Assembly (NCBI GenBank): GCA_016874555.1
Contig: VGTW01000005.1
Location: forward strand, 1 to 52,913
From: Gammaproteobacteria bacterium
GTDB taxonomy: Bacteria > Pseudomonadota > Gammaproteobacteria > Steroidobacterales > Steroidobacteraceae
DNA: 52,913 nucleotides
Reading direction: 5' to 3'
In this document: positions 17,356-26,294 of the stretch, piece by piece
Position numbering within the stretch: the first letter of the stretch is position 1
Layout of the letters: every line of letters begins with the position of its first letter
Program-made: the position numbers and the translations under genes
The notes under the pieces: model-generated
Databases searched by the model: none
What the model was told of the DNA's origin: nothing
What the model saw: only the letters and a program-made list of their open reading frames with translations

Positions 17356-18396
17356 ATGATTCAACCATGGCGCGCCACCTGTATGCAGGTCTACTGTAAC
17401 CTCGTCAACTCGGCTCGAAATCGAGAGGAAGCTCTAACCATCATCAATCGATCGCTCGATCGTTGGTCGACCCTGATCAGGGGCACAGCACGTGACGGCG
17501 GACGACACCTACTGCTCTTTCCGGAGTTTTGCCTGACCGGCTTCCCGCTCAACGAATCTGCCAAGGAATGGATTGATAAGGCCTGCATTGAAATTCCGGG
17601 TCCGGTGACCGAGCGACTACAGCGCGAAGCGCAAGCCGCCAAAGTTTGGATCGGTGCCAATGCTTATGAGCGCGACCCGGAATGGCCAGGACGATACTTC
17701 AACACATCTTTTCTCATATCGCCGTCTGGCGATGTGGTCTTGAAGTATCGCCGCATCAACACCGTTCAGACTGGCTCTCCCCATGACTTCATGGATCGCT
17801 ATCTCGAGCGCTACGGTATCGAGGGCACCTTCCCCGTCGCCAAGACGGATTTGGGCAACATCGCTATGATGCCCTGCGGCGAAATCATGTACCCGGAAGC
17901 GGCGCGGATGTTCATGTTACGCGGCGCCGAAACGCTACTGCATCCAACATCCGACCATGGCGCCTCGGACATGTGGAGCTGGGAATCAGCCAAGAAGGTG
18001 CGCGCCTCCGAGAATATGCTATATCTTATTTCAGCGAATCAATGCGGACAAATTGGTGGCACCTTACCGACAGGGACGACGGCAGGTCACTCAAAGATCA
18101 TCGACTGGGACGGCAGAATTCTCGCCGACTCCGGCGGACCTGGCGAGTCGGCCGTCTGTTCAAGCTGGATCGACGTCGAGGCGCTACGACGTATACGCTC
18201 GATTCCGGGATCTGGTAATCGACTGCTACGACAAAGACTAGATATATATCGCCCGCTCTACAACGCGACGACTCTATATCCAGCGAATCGATTCGCCGAT
18301 GCGCCGATGGACTCGAAAGACCGGATTATAGAAGTACAGAACGAGGCTTATCGCAACCTCGTCAAGAGTGGCCTGATCCAAGCGCCGCAGAAATGA
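17356..18396 (+). CDS. Nitrilase-superfamily amidohydrolase
   Basis: A cytoplasmic carbon-nitrogen hydrolase of 346 residues. The catalytic triad is complete: Glu57 in LLFPEFCLTG, Lys130 in VVLKYRRIN and Cys174 in AMMPCGEIMYPE. There is no signal peptide. A GGCGGGA sequence lies seven bases upstream of the ATG. The substrate (amide, nitrile or carbamoyl compound) cannot be read from sequence. Its stop overlaps the start of a paralogue (18393) by four bases, so the pair is translationally coupled. The pair is bracketed by IS3 fragments at 17010 and 19352. Confidence 0.88.
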   Translation: MIQPWRATCMQVYCNLVNSARNREEALTIINRSLDRWSTLIRGTARDGGRHLLLFPEFCLTGFPLNESAKEWIDKACIEIPGPVTERLQREAQAAKVWIGANAYERDPEWPGRYFNTSFLISPSGDVVLKYRRINTVQTGSPHDFMDRYLERYGIEGTFPVAKTDLGNIAMMPCGEIMYPEAARMFMLRGAETLLHPTSDHGASDMWSWESAKKVRASENMLYLISANQCGQIGGTLPTGTTAGHSKIIDWDGRILADSGGPGESAVCSSWIDVEALRRIRSIPGSGNRLLRQRLDIYRPLYNATTLYPANRFADAPMDSKDRIIEVQNEAYRNLVKSGLIQAPQK

Positions 18397-19205
18397 GCGT
18401 AAGTCACTGTAGCCGGCGACAATTCGTCGGAACCGCGCTGACGACGAGTGTCATCACCATTGGCGGCCTCGTGACACCGGCGTTTGCCGCCGTCGAGTCA
18501 ATCTGTCGCTTTACGCTCGTACAATCGATAGCACTACCGATCGACTCGGCGCACATAAAAAACGACTTCGAAAGAAATCTTTCGCGGATCTTACAAATCA
18601 TAGAGAAACATGCGACACCTTACGATTGGCTCGCTTTCGACGATGCTCCATTGACAGGACATGCAGCGGGCTTACTGCCTGCGACAGATGTATCGCTCGG
18701 CGATGATGATCTTAAACGACTGACAAGCGCTGCGCTTCACCACCGCTGTTGGATCAGTCTCGGCGCAGTTCGACGATCATACGATTCAATTCTCGTGCTC
18801 TCGCCCCAAGGCCAGCTATTCGAATGGCCCATGCCGCCAAGGCATGCGCCACTGCCGTTGACAGGACGAGTACCCAAGAGAGATTTGACACTTCCCATCG
18901 TCGTGGTGGACGACCGTCGAATAGCCGTCACGCCAATGGATGTAACGGCTAAGTTCAGCGCCGAATGTATCGACCGTGGCGTCGACATCATGATCACGAT
19001 GAACTCAAGTTCGGGTTGTGTGACACCACCGACAACTCAGGCAGCGCCGTCGTTATCCATGAATGTGCATGCGGCAGCACCATGGCAGCCGCCAGGGTGC
19101 GACACCCGGGGACTAGGCAGATCTCGAGTGCTCAACGTACGGGGCGAGGTGATCGCCGAGTGCCCAACGGCAGATGAACACGTTCTCGTGCTAGCGGGCC
19201 TATGA
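18393..19205 (+). CDS. Tat-exported nitrilase-fold protein lacking the catalytic triad
   Basis: A 270-residue protein with a Tat signal (CSRRQFVGTAL, hydrophobic core, cleavage near AFA-A at residue 32). The body follows the same fold order as the upstream nitrilase. LAFDDAPLTG aligns with its LLFPEFCLTG, so the catalytic Glu becomes Asp84. SPQGQLFEW aligns with SPSGDVVLK, so Lys becomes Trp145. RRIAVTPMDV aligns with GNIAMMPCGE, so Cys becomes Met182. It is also shorter by about 80 residues. The frame is intact with normal codon use, so this looks like a maintained pseudoenzyme rather than a broken gene. It is coupled to the active nitrilase by an ATGA overlap. Confidence 0.75.
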   Translation: MSVSHCSRRQFVGTALTTSVITIGGLVTPAFAAVESICRFTLVQSIALPIDSAHIKNDFERNLSRILQIIEKHATPYDWLAFDDAPLTGHAAGLLPATDVSLGDDDLKRLTSAALHHRCWISLGAVRRSYDSILVLSPQGQLFEWPMPPRHAPLPLTGRVPKRDLTLPIVVVDDRRIAVTPMDVTAKFSAECIDRGVDIMITMNSSSGCVTPPTTQAAPSLSMNVHAAAPWQPPGCDTRGLGRSRVLNVRGEVIAECPTADEHVLVLAGL

Positions 19206-19351
19206 CGCCCTCTGCCGAATCCACGAACAGGCTTGACCTGCCCTTCGAAAACTGGTTCAGGTTGTATGTTCCTACGATTGGAGCGAAGTGACCTGACCCG
19301 ATATTTTTGATCTACGTTTAATGTTCATAAAAGGGACAGGAGACGTGGACG

Positions 19352-19585
19352 ATGGGCAAGCAGAGATACACGAGCGAGGAGATCATACTTAAGCCTCGGG
19401 AGGTCGATGTGCTGATCGGTCAGGGACAGACGATCGCGCAGGTGACCAAGCAGATCGGGGTGACGGAGCAGACGTACTTTCGCTGGCGTAGGAGCCACGG
19501 AGGCTTGAGGATCGATTAGGCTAAGCGGATCCGGGAGCTCGAAGCGGAGAACAGTCGACTCAAGCGCGAAGTGAGTACAGCACCG
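19352..19585 (+). mobile_element. Remnant of IS3-family orfA
   Basis: The frame from ATG 19352 reads MGKQRYTSEEIILK and then IAQVTKQIGVTEQTYFRWRR, the helix-turn-helix start of IS3-family OrfA. A TAG at 19517-19519 interrupts it. The leucine-zipper part (IRELEAENSRLKREVS) follows in the same frame. No orfB follows. The helix-turn-helix and zipper match the IS407-like group, the same group as the orfB fragment at 17010, so the two may be parts of related elements. Confidence 0.85.
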
Positions 19586-20061
19586 TTTAATGTCGTGGAT
19601 CTGTGTGCTGCCCCCGCCAATGAGCAGCAGATGTTCTGCAGCGAGGCTAAGAAGGCGGTGGGGTGGTAGCGGCTAGGGCAGCGAGGCGGTCGTAGAAACC
19701 GTCGGTTGAAACTCAAAAATCTCTAGCGGCCTTCCCGTAACCGTACCCCCGGGGGCGTCTGGCCCTGTGCCCCCTCCAAGGGAATAGCGCCGTGCTGGTG
19801 CGATTCGCTGAGCCACCGTTTGCTGTGAGGTCATGGAGTCGATGAGGCTACGTTGACCGGCGCCCCGTGGTGCCGCGGTTCGCCATCGCGTGGGGCACCC
19901 GCTCGACCCCGGACCCGCGTAACCCCCCCCGAGGCCAACACGGGAAGAACTGCGTCTGCGGCTTTGGTAAGGAGCGGATGCCCTACGCCCGCTAAGTGGT
20001 TGCTATGCGGTTGCTAGATATATTGGCAGTTCATCAATGACCGCGTAAGTCTTTAATTTCA
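19586..20061. other. Intergenic, no gene recognised
   Basis: From the end of the orfA remnant to the 3' end of tRNA-Arg there are about 475 bases with short, stop-rich frames on both strands. A GC-rich stretch with runs of C and G lies near 19745-19930. No integrase, terminal inverted repeat or copy of the tRNA 3' end was seen. Confidence 0.6.
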
Positions 20062-20138
20062 TGGCGCGCCCGGCGAGATTCGAACTCACGACCCCTGCCT
20101 TCGGAGGGCAGTACTCTATCCAGCTGAGCTACGGGCGC
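20062..20138 (-). tRNA. tRNA-Arg, anticodon CCG
   Basis: On the minus strand a full cloverleaf is readable: acceptor GCGCCCG pairing with CGGGCGC, D-arm GCTC..GAGT, anticodon stem CTGCC/GGCAG with loop CTCCGAA (anticodon CCG, reading CGG), variable loop, and T-arm with GTTCGAATC. The discriminator is G and the CCA end is encoded (20062-20064). Its 3' end faces the IS-bearing stretch at 17-20 kb, a classic attachment side for integrating elements. Confidence 0.96.
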
Positions 20139-20188
20139 ATTTCTCCCTCATTATATTCGGAGCGTTCCCGACGGGACAGTTTCGCAAG

Positions 20189-21136
20189 ATGCTGGCTATG
20201 ACGATTGGTTCGGTGAGTCTGCGGCAGGCCCCACTCGCGGTTTTGGCGATTTGTTGGCTGGTGATGGCACCGCTGCTGCAGGCTACCCCCGCTAGCGCGA
20301 ACGATCCGCTCGAGACGCGTCTGCGCAGAATGACGCGGGGTTTTCAGGGCACGGTCATGCTCCATGCCCGCAATCTCGATTCGGGTCGCGAAGTAAGCAT
20401 TGATGCCGACCGACCGGTTCGCACCGCAAGCACCATCAAACTGCCGATCGCCTGTGCTCTCGCTGCCGAGGTAGCAGCTGGTCGTGCGAGTTGGGATGAG
20501 CCGCTCGTCGTAGATCACACCGCGAAGGTTTCGGGCTCTGGTGTACTTGCGGAATATGCCGATGGCGAGGTGGTCAGTCTGCGCACCGCACGTAACCTCA
20601 TGATCGTGGTCAGTGACAACACCGCGACTAACTTGATCATTACTCGTATCCGCGCTGACACAGTTAATGAATTCATGGCCGAGCTAGGTTTTACGGCCAC
20701 TCGCTCGATGCGCAAGATTCGCGGCGATGGTGCGCGTCTCAAACCCGCTGAAGGCTGGAGTCGCGAAGGCGAAAAAGAAGAAAACAAACGCTTCGGAATC
20801 GGCCGCTCGACACCGCGCGAGATGACACGGCTGCTCGAGTTGCTCGAACAGGGCGAGATAGTCGATGCGGCAAGTTCAAAAGAATTGCTGGAAGTACTAG
20901 AGCGGCAGCAGTATAAGGATGGCATCGGTCGTAAGACTGGCGATCTGCGCGTAGCCAGTAAGTCCGGCAGCCTCGATGCCCTGCGCAGTGATGTTGGCAT
21001 AGTCCATACCAAGCACGGCCGTATCGCGATTGCCATCACGGTCGATGACATGCCGCAGATCGATTATTCGCCCGACAACGTCGGCAACAAGCTGATCGCC
21101 GATTTGTCGGCGGTCCTGGTCGAGGAGCTCAAATAG
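20189..21136 (+). CDS. Class A beta-lactamase-family serine hydrolase
   Basis: An exported penicillin-recognising protein of 315 residues with an N-terminal signal (about 1-37, ending PASA). The serine box is STIK (Ser81, Lys84), the second box is SDN (142-144), and the third is KSG in ASKSGSLD, in place of the more common KTG. In the omega-loop region the sequence is [16 protein letters not shown] and no standard ExxLN motif is evident. It may therefore be a carboxypeptidase or esterase-like relative rather than a true antibiotic-hydrolysing enzyme. It starts 51 bases after the tRNA, on the opposite strand, and converges with the YhhN gene with an eight-base overlap. Confidence 0.85.
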   Translation: MLAMTIGSVSLRQAPLAVLAICWLVMAPLLQATPASANDPLETRLRRMTRGFQGTVMLHARNLDSGREVSIDADRPVRTASTIKLPIACALAAEVAAGRASWDEPLVVDHTAKVSGSGVLAEYADGEVVSLRTARNLMIVVSDNTATNLIITRIRADTVNEFMAELGFTATRSMRKIRGDGARLKPAEGWSREGEKEENKRFGIGRSTPREMTRLLELLEQGEIVDAASSKELLEVLERQQYKDGIGRKTGDLRVASKSGSLDALRSDVGIVHTKHGRIAIAITVDDMPQIDYSPDNVGNKLIADLSAVLVEELK

Positions 21137-21782
21137 AGCGAGTCGCGCGTTGCGATACGGCGATGCCCCACTGTCCAGCCCAGTAGAGCAGCATCAGCAA
21201 CAACTGGAACGCGGGCACCGGGGCAATGAAACGGTTATGGGCGACCAGCGTGTCGCTGAGACCGAAGCTGCTGGCCCCCAAAGCCGCCGACCAAGCGAGC
21301 GGACGTGCGACACTCTCGTCTGCCACCAGCGCCCATGCGCGCCACATCATCGCGCAAATTACCACCAGATAACCGAGCACCGGCAAAGTCATGGCGCCGA
21401 GATACGGCTGTAGCCAAAGAAAAGTACCGAAGCAAAAGCCGATCACTGGAATCGCCGCGATTATTGCCAGCCGACGCGAGTACCGCAGGAAGGCTGCGAG
21501 ATAGCCAAGATGTGCAGCGATAAAAGCGCTGAGCCCAGCGAGAAAAAACTCCGGCGAAGACTCTAGACAAATATCTCCGATCGCCGAGAGAGTTAACCCA
21601 AGCGCAACGAGGCGTGCTTCGCGCTCCCGCCAAGGCGCGAGCCAGAGCGCCATCAGCATGACGGGGATACCCTTGAGCGCCGAGCGTAGCACCGGCGCAT
21701 CTGCATCCGCTTGCAAGCAGAGCAGATACGCGATGGCGGTGACGATACCGCAGCACAACAGCAGTCGCGCGCGCAAACTCAA
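21129..21782 (-). CDS. YhhN/TMEM86-family membrane protein (lysoplasmalogenase-like)
   Basis: A 217-residue integral membrane protein with about eight helices. The TTG at 21782 is chosen because it overlaps the stop of the S8 peptidase gene (TTGA) and gives a family-length protein; a longer open frame exists only because the neighbouring gene is open in this phase. Family landmarks include SAIGDICLE (acidic helix), a GLSAFIAAHLGYLAAF segment and SFGLSDTLVAHNRF near the C-terminus. TMEM86B cleaves the vinyl-ether bond of lysoplasmalogens; the bacterial role is uncertain. It is last in the S41-S8-YhhN transcript. Confidence 0.85.
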   Translation of the reverse strand: MSLRARLLLCCGIVTAIAYLLCLQADADAPVLRSALKGIPVMLMALWLAPWREREARLVALGLTLSAIGDICLESSPEFFLAGLSAFIAAHLGYLAAFLRYSRRLAIIAAIPVIGFCFGTFLWLQPYLGAMTLPVLGYLVVICAMMWRAWALVADESVARPLAWSAALGASSFGLSDTLVAHNRFIAPVPAFQLLLMLLYWAGQWGIAVSQRATRSI

Positions 21783-23995
21783 GCCTCGGGTGCCTGCCGT
21801 CGAATCAGCGGTCTCTCTAGTATTTGTCTTTTTTTCCAGAGCGTAAGGCCGGCAAGCAGCAATAGCCACCAGAGGTCGATGCTGCCGCCGCCGCCGCTGC
21901 GGGGCGCATTGATGGTCAGGGTGAGGCTTTGCGGCGCGCTCGTGAATGTTCCATCGGTTGCGGTCACCGTGAGCGTGTAATTGCCGGCCACGGAGCTCTG
22001 CCATGAAAACTCGCCGGTGGTGGCGTTGAAAGTGGAATTGAGTGGCGCCCCGGTAAGTGCATAGGTCAGGGTGTCGCCGTCGGGATCAGTCGCCGACGAC
22101 TTGAAGCTAACAGCGCTGCCTGCCGTAGCCGTGATCGGTGTGAGCAACGCGAGCACAGGCGTACCGTTCGATCGCACGTCGACGGCGCTGCTGGTCGCTG
22201 CGATGCCATCGGCATCGGTCGCCGTAAAGCGAAAACTCATGCGTGCTCCATTCGGCGTCACAAACGTTGCTTGCGGTGTGCTGCCGTTCGTAAGTGCGAC
22301 AGCTGGTCCGCTTGCCTGCTGCCAGCGGTACGTCAGGTTGGTGTTACCTGCAGGTTTCGGTGTCGCCGTGCCACTCAGCGTCACGGTAGTGCCGTTCTCG
22401 ACGACCGCTGCATTCGCTTGTGCCGTGACGGTCGGGGTCAAACTTGCGAGTCGTTGCAGCGCACGAGTCGCATCGAGCATGCCCGCACCGCAGGGGTTGT
22501 CGGCTTTACCGACACAGAAAGTACTCGCTGGAAATTCACGGGCTGTAGTGGTCAACAAATTTTTGACGGTATCGACCAATAAAGAGGGCATAGCCGAAAT
22601 CAGCAATGCTGCAGCGCCTGCCACATGGGGAGCCGCCATACTGGTGCCGGTTTTGCCTGCATAGGTTTCACCGGCAGGAGTTGTGGTGCCAGTGTTCGTC
22701 GTGGAAGCGACAAATCGCCATACCGTTCCTGCTGCACCCGTGCTGCCCTGCGGCAGGCAGTTAAGCGCGCTCGTCGCACATGATCCACCGCCCGGCGCGC
22801 TCAAAGTCGTACCTGATCCATAGCTCGCATAGTTGGCTTTGTCACCCTCCAGCGTGTGCGCTGTCACTGCGATGACGCCCGAACAGTTTGCGGGTGAGCT
22901 GATGACCGAACGGCTCTCGTTACCTGCTGCGGCCACCACCACCGCACCTGCGGTGCGTGCGGCGTTGATGGCGTTTTGTCTGCTCGCTGGGCAACTTGCG
23001 CTCGTGGCTCCGAGACTGAGGTTTATCACTCGAGCTGGATTGGAGTTATTTGGTATACCGAGATCGGGCCAGCTACCGCTGGCGGGTTGTGCTCCGGCTG
23101 CCCAGCGAATTGCATCCGTGATGTCGGAGCTGTAACCGAAGCATTTGCCGAGCGCGCGGATGGCAAGCGCTTTGGCTTCGTAGGCAATGCCGGAAACTCC
23201 CGCGTTATTGTCAGTTACAGCCGCTACGGTCCCGGCAACGTGTGTGCCATGCCAAGAACTGTTCGTACGCCGACAGGCACTTACGCCGCTGCTGAAGAGC
23301 GCAAGTTTCAGATCTTCCTCATTTATCCAGTCACCGGGATCCGAAGGATCGGTGTCTCGTGCATCGCCGTCGTTAGCTACTAAAAATTTGCCGTCACTGT
23401 CGGCGGAAACGAAATCGTGTCCACGGATGATATTAGCATCAAGATCGGTGTGGGTTGTGATACCTGTGTCAATGACGGCAATGACTACGTCTTTACCGCG
23501 CGCGATATCCCAGGCTTCTGGTAGATTAGCGCCTCCTAAATTTCCAGGACCTGGTGTTTTGAGGTGCCAAAGAATATTTCGAGTATCAACGAACAACGGA
23601 TCGCTTGGAGCGAGCAGCGGGAACATATATTCGTCGATTTCGATACTGGCTACGGCCGGGTCGAGCCGCAATCTTTGAGCAACACGCTCGGCAGCGGTAC
23701 GCTCGAGTGGCTCTACCAACCTCAGAACATGCGAGAGGTCGGCGGTGGGTCGACGATATCCGACAGCCACGCCACCGCGGACGCTCAAAGTTTGGAGCCG
23801 TAATGTCGAGGGGCGATTCAGACGCCCCGCCGCGAGATCATCGCGAAAGCGGACGACGAGTTGCGTGATCGGTAGCTCCGGCGCACGTTGTGGTTCGGCG
23901 ACTTCGAGCAGAGTCGCTGCGTCGATTTTTACTGGCAAAGCCGCTAGTAGTCCTGCAACCAGCAAGATCCTCGGGAGCGCGCTGGCGATATGCAT
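21779..23995 (-). CDS. Secreted subtilisin-like serine peptidase (S8) with GlyGly-CTERM-like tail
   Basis: A 738-residue extracellular or surface protease. A signal peptide (about 1-26) and propeptide precede the S8 domain. The triad is Asp176 in VIAVIDTGI, His249 in SWHGTHVAGT and Ser in GTSMAAPHVAGAA (about 455). After the catalytic domain come a PKD-like domain (about 520-610) and a cadherin/He-PIG-like domain (about 615-695, with ATDPDGDTLTY and TVTATDGTF). The C-terminus has a Gly-rich SGGGGS, a hydrophobic stretch (IDLWWLLLLAGL) and the basic WKKRQ, which matches the GlyGly-CTERM sorting signal processed by rhombosortase. It starts two bases after the S41 stop, so it is in the same operon. 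Confidence 0.92.
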   Translation of the reverse strand: MHIASALPRILLVAGLLAALPVKIDAATLLEVAEPQRAPELPITQLVVRFRDDLAAGRLNRPSTLRLQTLSVRGGVAVGYRRPTADLSHVLRLVEPLERTAAERVAQRLRLDPAVASIEIDEYMFPLLAPSDPLFVDTRNILWHLKTPGPGNLGGANLPEAWDIARGKDVVIAVIDTGITTHTDLDANIIRGHDFVSADSDGKFLVANDGDARDTDPSDPGDWINEEDLKLALFSSGVSACRRTNSSWHGTHVAGTVAAVTDNNAGVSGIAYEAKALAIRALGKCFGYSSDITDAIRWAAGAQPASGSWPDLGIPNNSNPARVINLSLGATSASCPASRQNAINAARTAGAVVVAAAGNESRSVISSPANCSGVIAVTAHTLEGDKANYASYGSGTTLSAPGGGSCATSALNCLPQGSTGAAGTVWRFVASTTNTGTTTPAGETYAGKTGTSMAAPHVAGAAALLISAMPSLLVDTVKNLLTTTAREFPASTFCVGKADNPCGAGMLDATRALQRLASLTPTVTAQANAAVVENGTTVTLSGTATPKPAGNTNLTYRWQQASGPAVALTNGSTPQATFVTPNGARMSFRFTATDADGIAATSSAVDVRSNGTPVLALLTPITATAGSAVSFKSSATDPDGDTLTYALTGAPLNSTFNATTGEFSWQSSVAGNYTLTVTATDGTFTSAPQSLTLTINAPRSGGGGSIDLWWLLLLAGLTLWKKRQILERPLIRRQAPEA

Positions 23996-23997
23996 GG

Positions 23998-25758
23998 TTA
24001 GAAGAGGCCCGGGATCTCGCGCTGCGCAGGCGTCGGTTGCTCGGGCAATGGCATGGGCTCGATGTCGAGCGTCACTTGATCACTGACCATGGTCGCTGGG
24101 CCGACTCCGGACGCTGTCGCTGCTTCAGCCGAGGTGACGGGAATGGCAGTGCAGGCTTTGCCCTGCAACCAATCGAGGGCCTGCCGCGTCGAGGCTTCGC
24201 TCGCGGTACCGAGCGGTCGCGTGAAGTCGTCATTAGCACGGCAGCTTGCCTTTACCGCTTCAGCGAGCCCGTTGAAATAGGCATCGGAGTTTGCCGAGTT
24301 ACGCGTGGTGAAAGCGACGACGCGCAGTCGATCGTCACAGGCTGCGTTGTCGCGGGCAATTTGACCCACCGGTTTGCCGAAGGTGTTACTGCCGATCAGT
24401 GCGAGCTTGTCATTGAAGAACGGAATGAAGCCATTGACTACGAGTTCGCTGGCCGAAGCCGAGGAACCTGTGGTGATAAAGGCAAGCTTGATGGGTGAAG
24501 CAGACTGAGTCTGTGGGGCAAAGCGCTTGATCGAGTCATTAGCCGATTTCGATGAACGGAACGTTAGCTGCGAGAAGACTTCGCTGGTTTGACGATTACC
24601 GCCGAGCAGATCGCCCATCAAATTACCGGTCGAGACCAACCCACCACCGTTGTAACGGAAGTCGATCATGATTTCTGTGATCCCCGCTTCACGAAACTTC
24701 TGGATTTCCTCGCGTAAGCGGTTATCAGCCGTACTGATGAACGTGCGCAGATTGATGTAACCGTAGCGTTTACCCGCATCTTCGATGATACGACCGCCAT
24801 AGCGACTCGATACTGGTTCAATTGAGTAGTCGGCCTTAGCGATCGTCACCTCGCGCGGGGTCGTTCCGCGAACGATCCTCAGCACACGAGTCGTGCCAAC
24901 GGTGCTAGGGCCTAGTGCATTCGAGATGCCCTGCGCACCCTCGGCGGCGAAGATATCGGATACCAGGCGCAGGTTCGTGCTCGAAGTACCGATGGCGGTC
25001 AACTCATCGCCACGATCGATGTTGGCTGTAAGCGCCGGTGCGCCCTCGAAGGCCTCGAGTATGAACACGCGCTGCGCTACCGAGTCATAGCCCAGACGAA
25101 TGCCAAACCCGGCCGTCGCGCCGGAATTGAAGAACGCATCTTCTTCGGACGCTGAGGTGATGTAGGTGAAGTTGCGGTCCTTGTTCTGCGCCCGTGCAGT
25201 CGCTGTCATAGCGCTAATTAGGGCATCGACCGAAGAATAGTTAGCGATGTTGATGTTAGTAGGTAGCGTTTCGGGGTAGAGATACCACTCGTTGAGCTGC
25301 GCCACAACAAAGTTTTGTCGGTCGGCGAGACTACAGGCTGCTACGGTGTTGTTAACTGGGGTGCCGGTGACAGTGTTGGATGCTGCACTGCTGCCGACAG
25401 AATTTCGCGCTGTGACTGCACAGGCGTAGCTTGTACCGTTGGCAAGGTTAGTCACGGTCAGCGGACTTGAGGAGCCGGTCGCTGTCCGCGTTACGCCGCC
25501 ACCGGTGCATGACACTGTGTAATCAATGATCGCCGAAGAACCGCTGTTACCCGGAGGCGTAAAGCTCACGGTCAACGTGCCGTTACCGCTGGCGACGGTG
25601 ATGCCCGTTGGCGAACCCGGAGCCGAGCTCCCGATACTTCCTCCCGCGCTGCCTCCGGTACCTCCTCCGTAGCCGCCACCGCCGCAGGCGGAAACCAGTA
25701 TCGACGCGATAAGTGCAAGCGCGAAACCGCATGAAATGCGCAATGTGGCGATCGGCAT
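23998..25758 (-). CDS. S41-family peptidase lipoprotein with fibronectin III domain
   Basis: A 586-residue exported protein. The lipobox LVSAC places the acylated Cys at about residue 25, followed by a Gly-rich linker (GGGGYGGG). An FN3 domain spans about residues 50-135. A PDZ-like segment (about 210-275) precedes the C-terminal processing peptidase core. The nucleophile Ser lies in TGSSASASELVVNG and the general base Lys in TFGKPVGQ, the arrangement of S41 peptidases. It probably sits on the outer membrane. It is first in the operon with the S8 peptidase (two-base gap) and the YhhN protein. Confidence 0.9.
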   Translation of the reverse strand: MPIATLRISCGFALALIASILVSACGGGGYGGGTGGSAGGSIGSSAPGSPTGITVASGNGTLTVSFTPPGNSGSSAIIDYTVSCTGGGVTRTATGSSSPLTVTNLANGTSYACAVTARNSVGSSAASNTVTGTPVNNTVAACSLADRQNFVVAQLNEWYLYPETLPTNINIANYSSVDALISAMTATARAQNKDRNFTYITSASEEDAFFNSGATAGFGIRLGYDSVAQRVFILEAFEGAPALTANIDRGDELTAIGTSSTNLRLVSDIFAAEGAQGISNALGPSTVGTTRVLRIVRGTTPREVTIAKADYSIEPVSSRYGGRIIEDAGKRYGYINLRTFISTADNRLREEIQKFREAGITEIMIDFRYNGGGLVSTGNLMGDLLGGNRQTSEVFSQLTFRSSKSANDSIKRFAPQTQSASPIKLAFITTGSSASASELVVNGFIPFFNDKLALIGSNTFGKPVGQIARDNAACDDRLRVVAFTTRNSANSDAYFNGLAEAVKASCRANDDFTRPLGTASEASTRQALDWLQGKACTAIPVTSAEAATASGVGPATMVSDQVTLDIEPMPLPEQPTPAQREIPGLF

Positions 25759-26294
25759 GGGCTGGATATCCTTTTTTAGAGTGCGGGGTACGTGCCCGAA
25801 CTCGTTTGATTCTAGTGTATTTGGCGCAGCGGGTCAGAGCATTGCGAGCCGCATTGACTGCTCGTTGAGATAGCTTTTGGCACCCACAATCGCGGTCACC
25901 ATGAGGTGTCAACCCCTAAGCAGGACAGCTCGCGGGATCTCGAGTCCCAAGGGGGCGTCCTCCGTCGAACGGATGGATGATGAGCGCTGAGAGACCGGCG
26001 CGCAGCGAGCCGTGCTCGATCTTACGGGCTTCTAGACGGGTAAAAGACATCGTCCTCCTGGTAAAAGTGATTCAATGCCTCGATCTCGCGCATCTCTTTG
26101 CGAGTTGGCCCATCGATGCTCAAACATTGTTCGATCCGCGACTCTTCGCCCCCAGTGGGTTCGAGCAGGTCGATTCAGAGTACGTCCGCGGGAACGGCAG
26201 TCGCGCCATTTACGGGTTCACCGTGCAAGCCGGCTGCGTCCGATCTGAAGTAGAGGGAATCACGCGCGCATGTCCGGAGTCGCGCGTAAGAGGC
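25759..26294. other. Gap with possible gene remnant
   Basis: About 535 bases upstream of the S41 gene and downstream of dsbA. On the minus strand a coding-like fragment at about 26040-26280 reads EMREIEALNHFYQEDDV, with a stop nearby, and another short frame (25925-26071) begins MSFTRLEARKIEHGSLRAG. No family was recognised. It may be a decayed gene. The S41 promoter must lie within the last 150 bases but no clear elements were seen. Confidence 0.35.

Noticed and set aside
21783-22004. A longer start for the YhhN gene
   Set aside because: The extra 74 codons overlap the C-terminal coding part of the S8 peptidase and read as antiphase sequence; the TTG overlapping the stop explains the junction.
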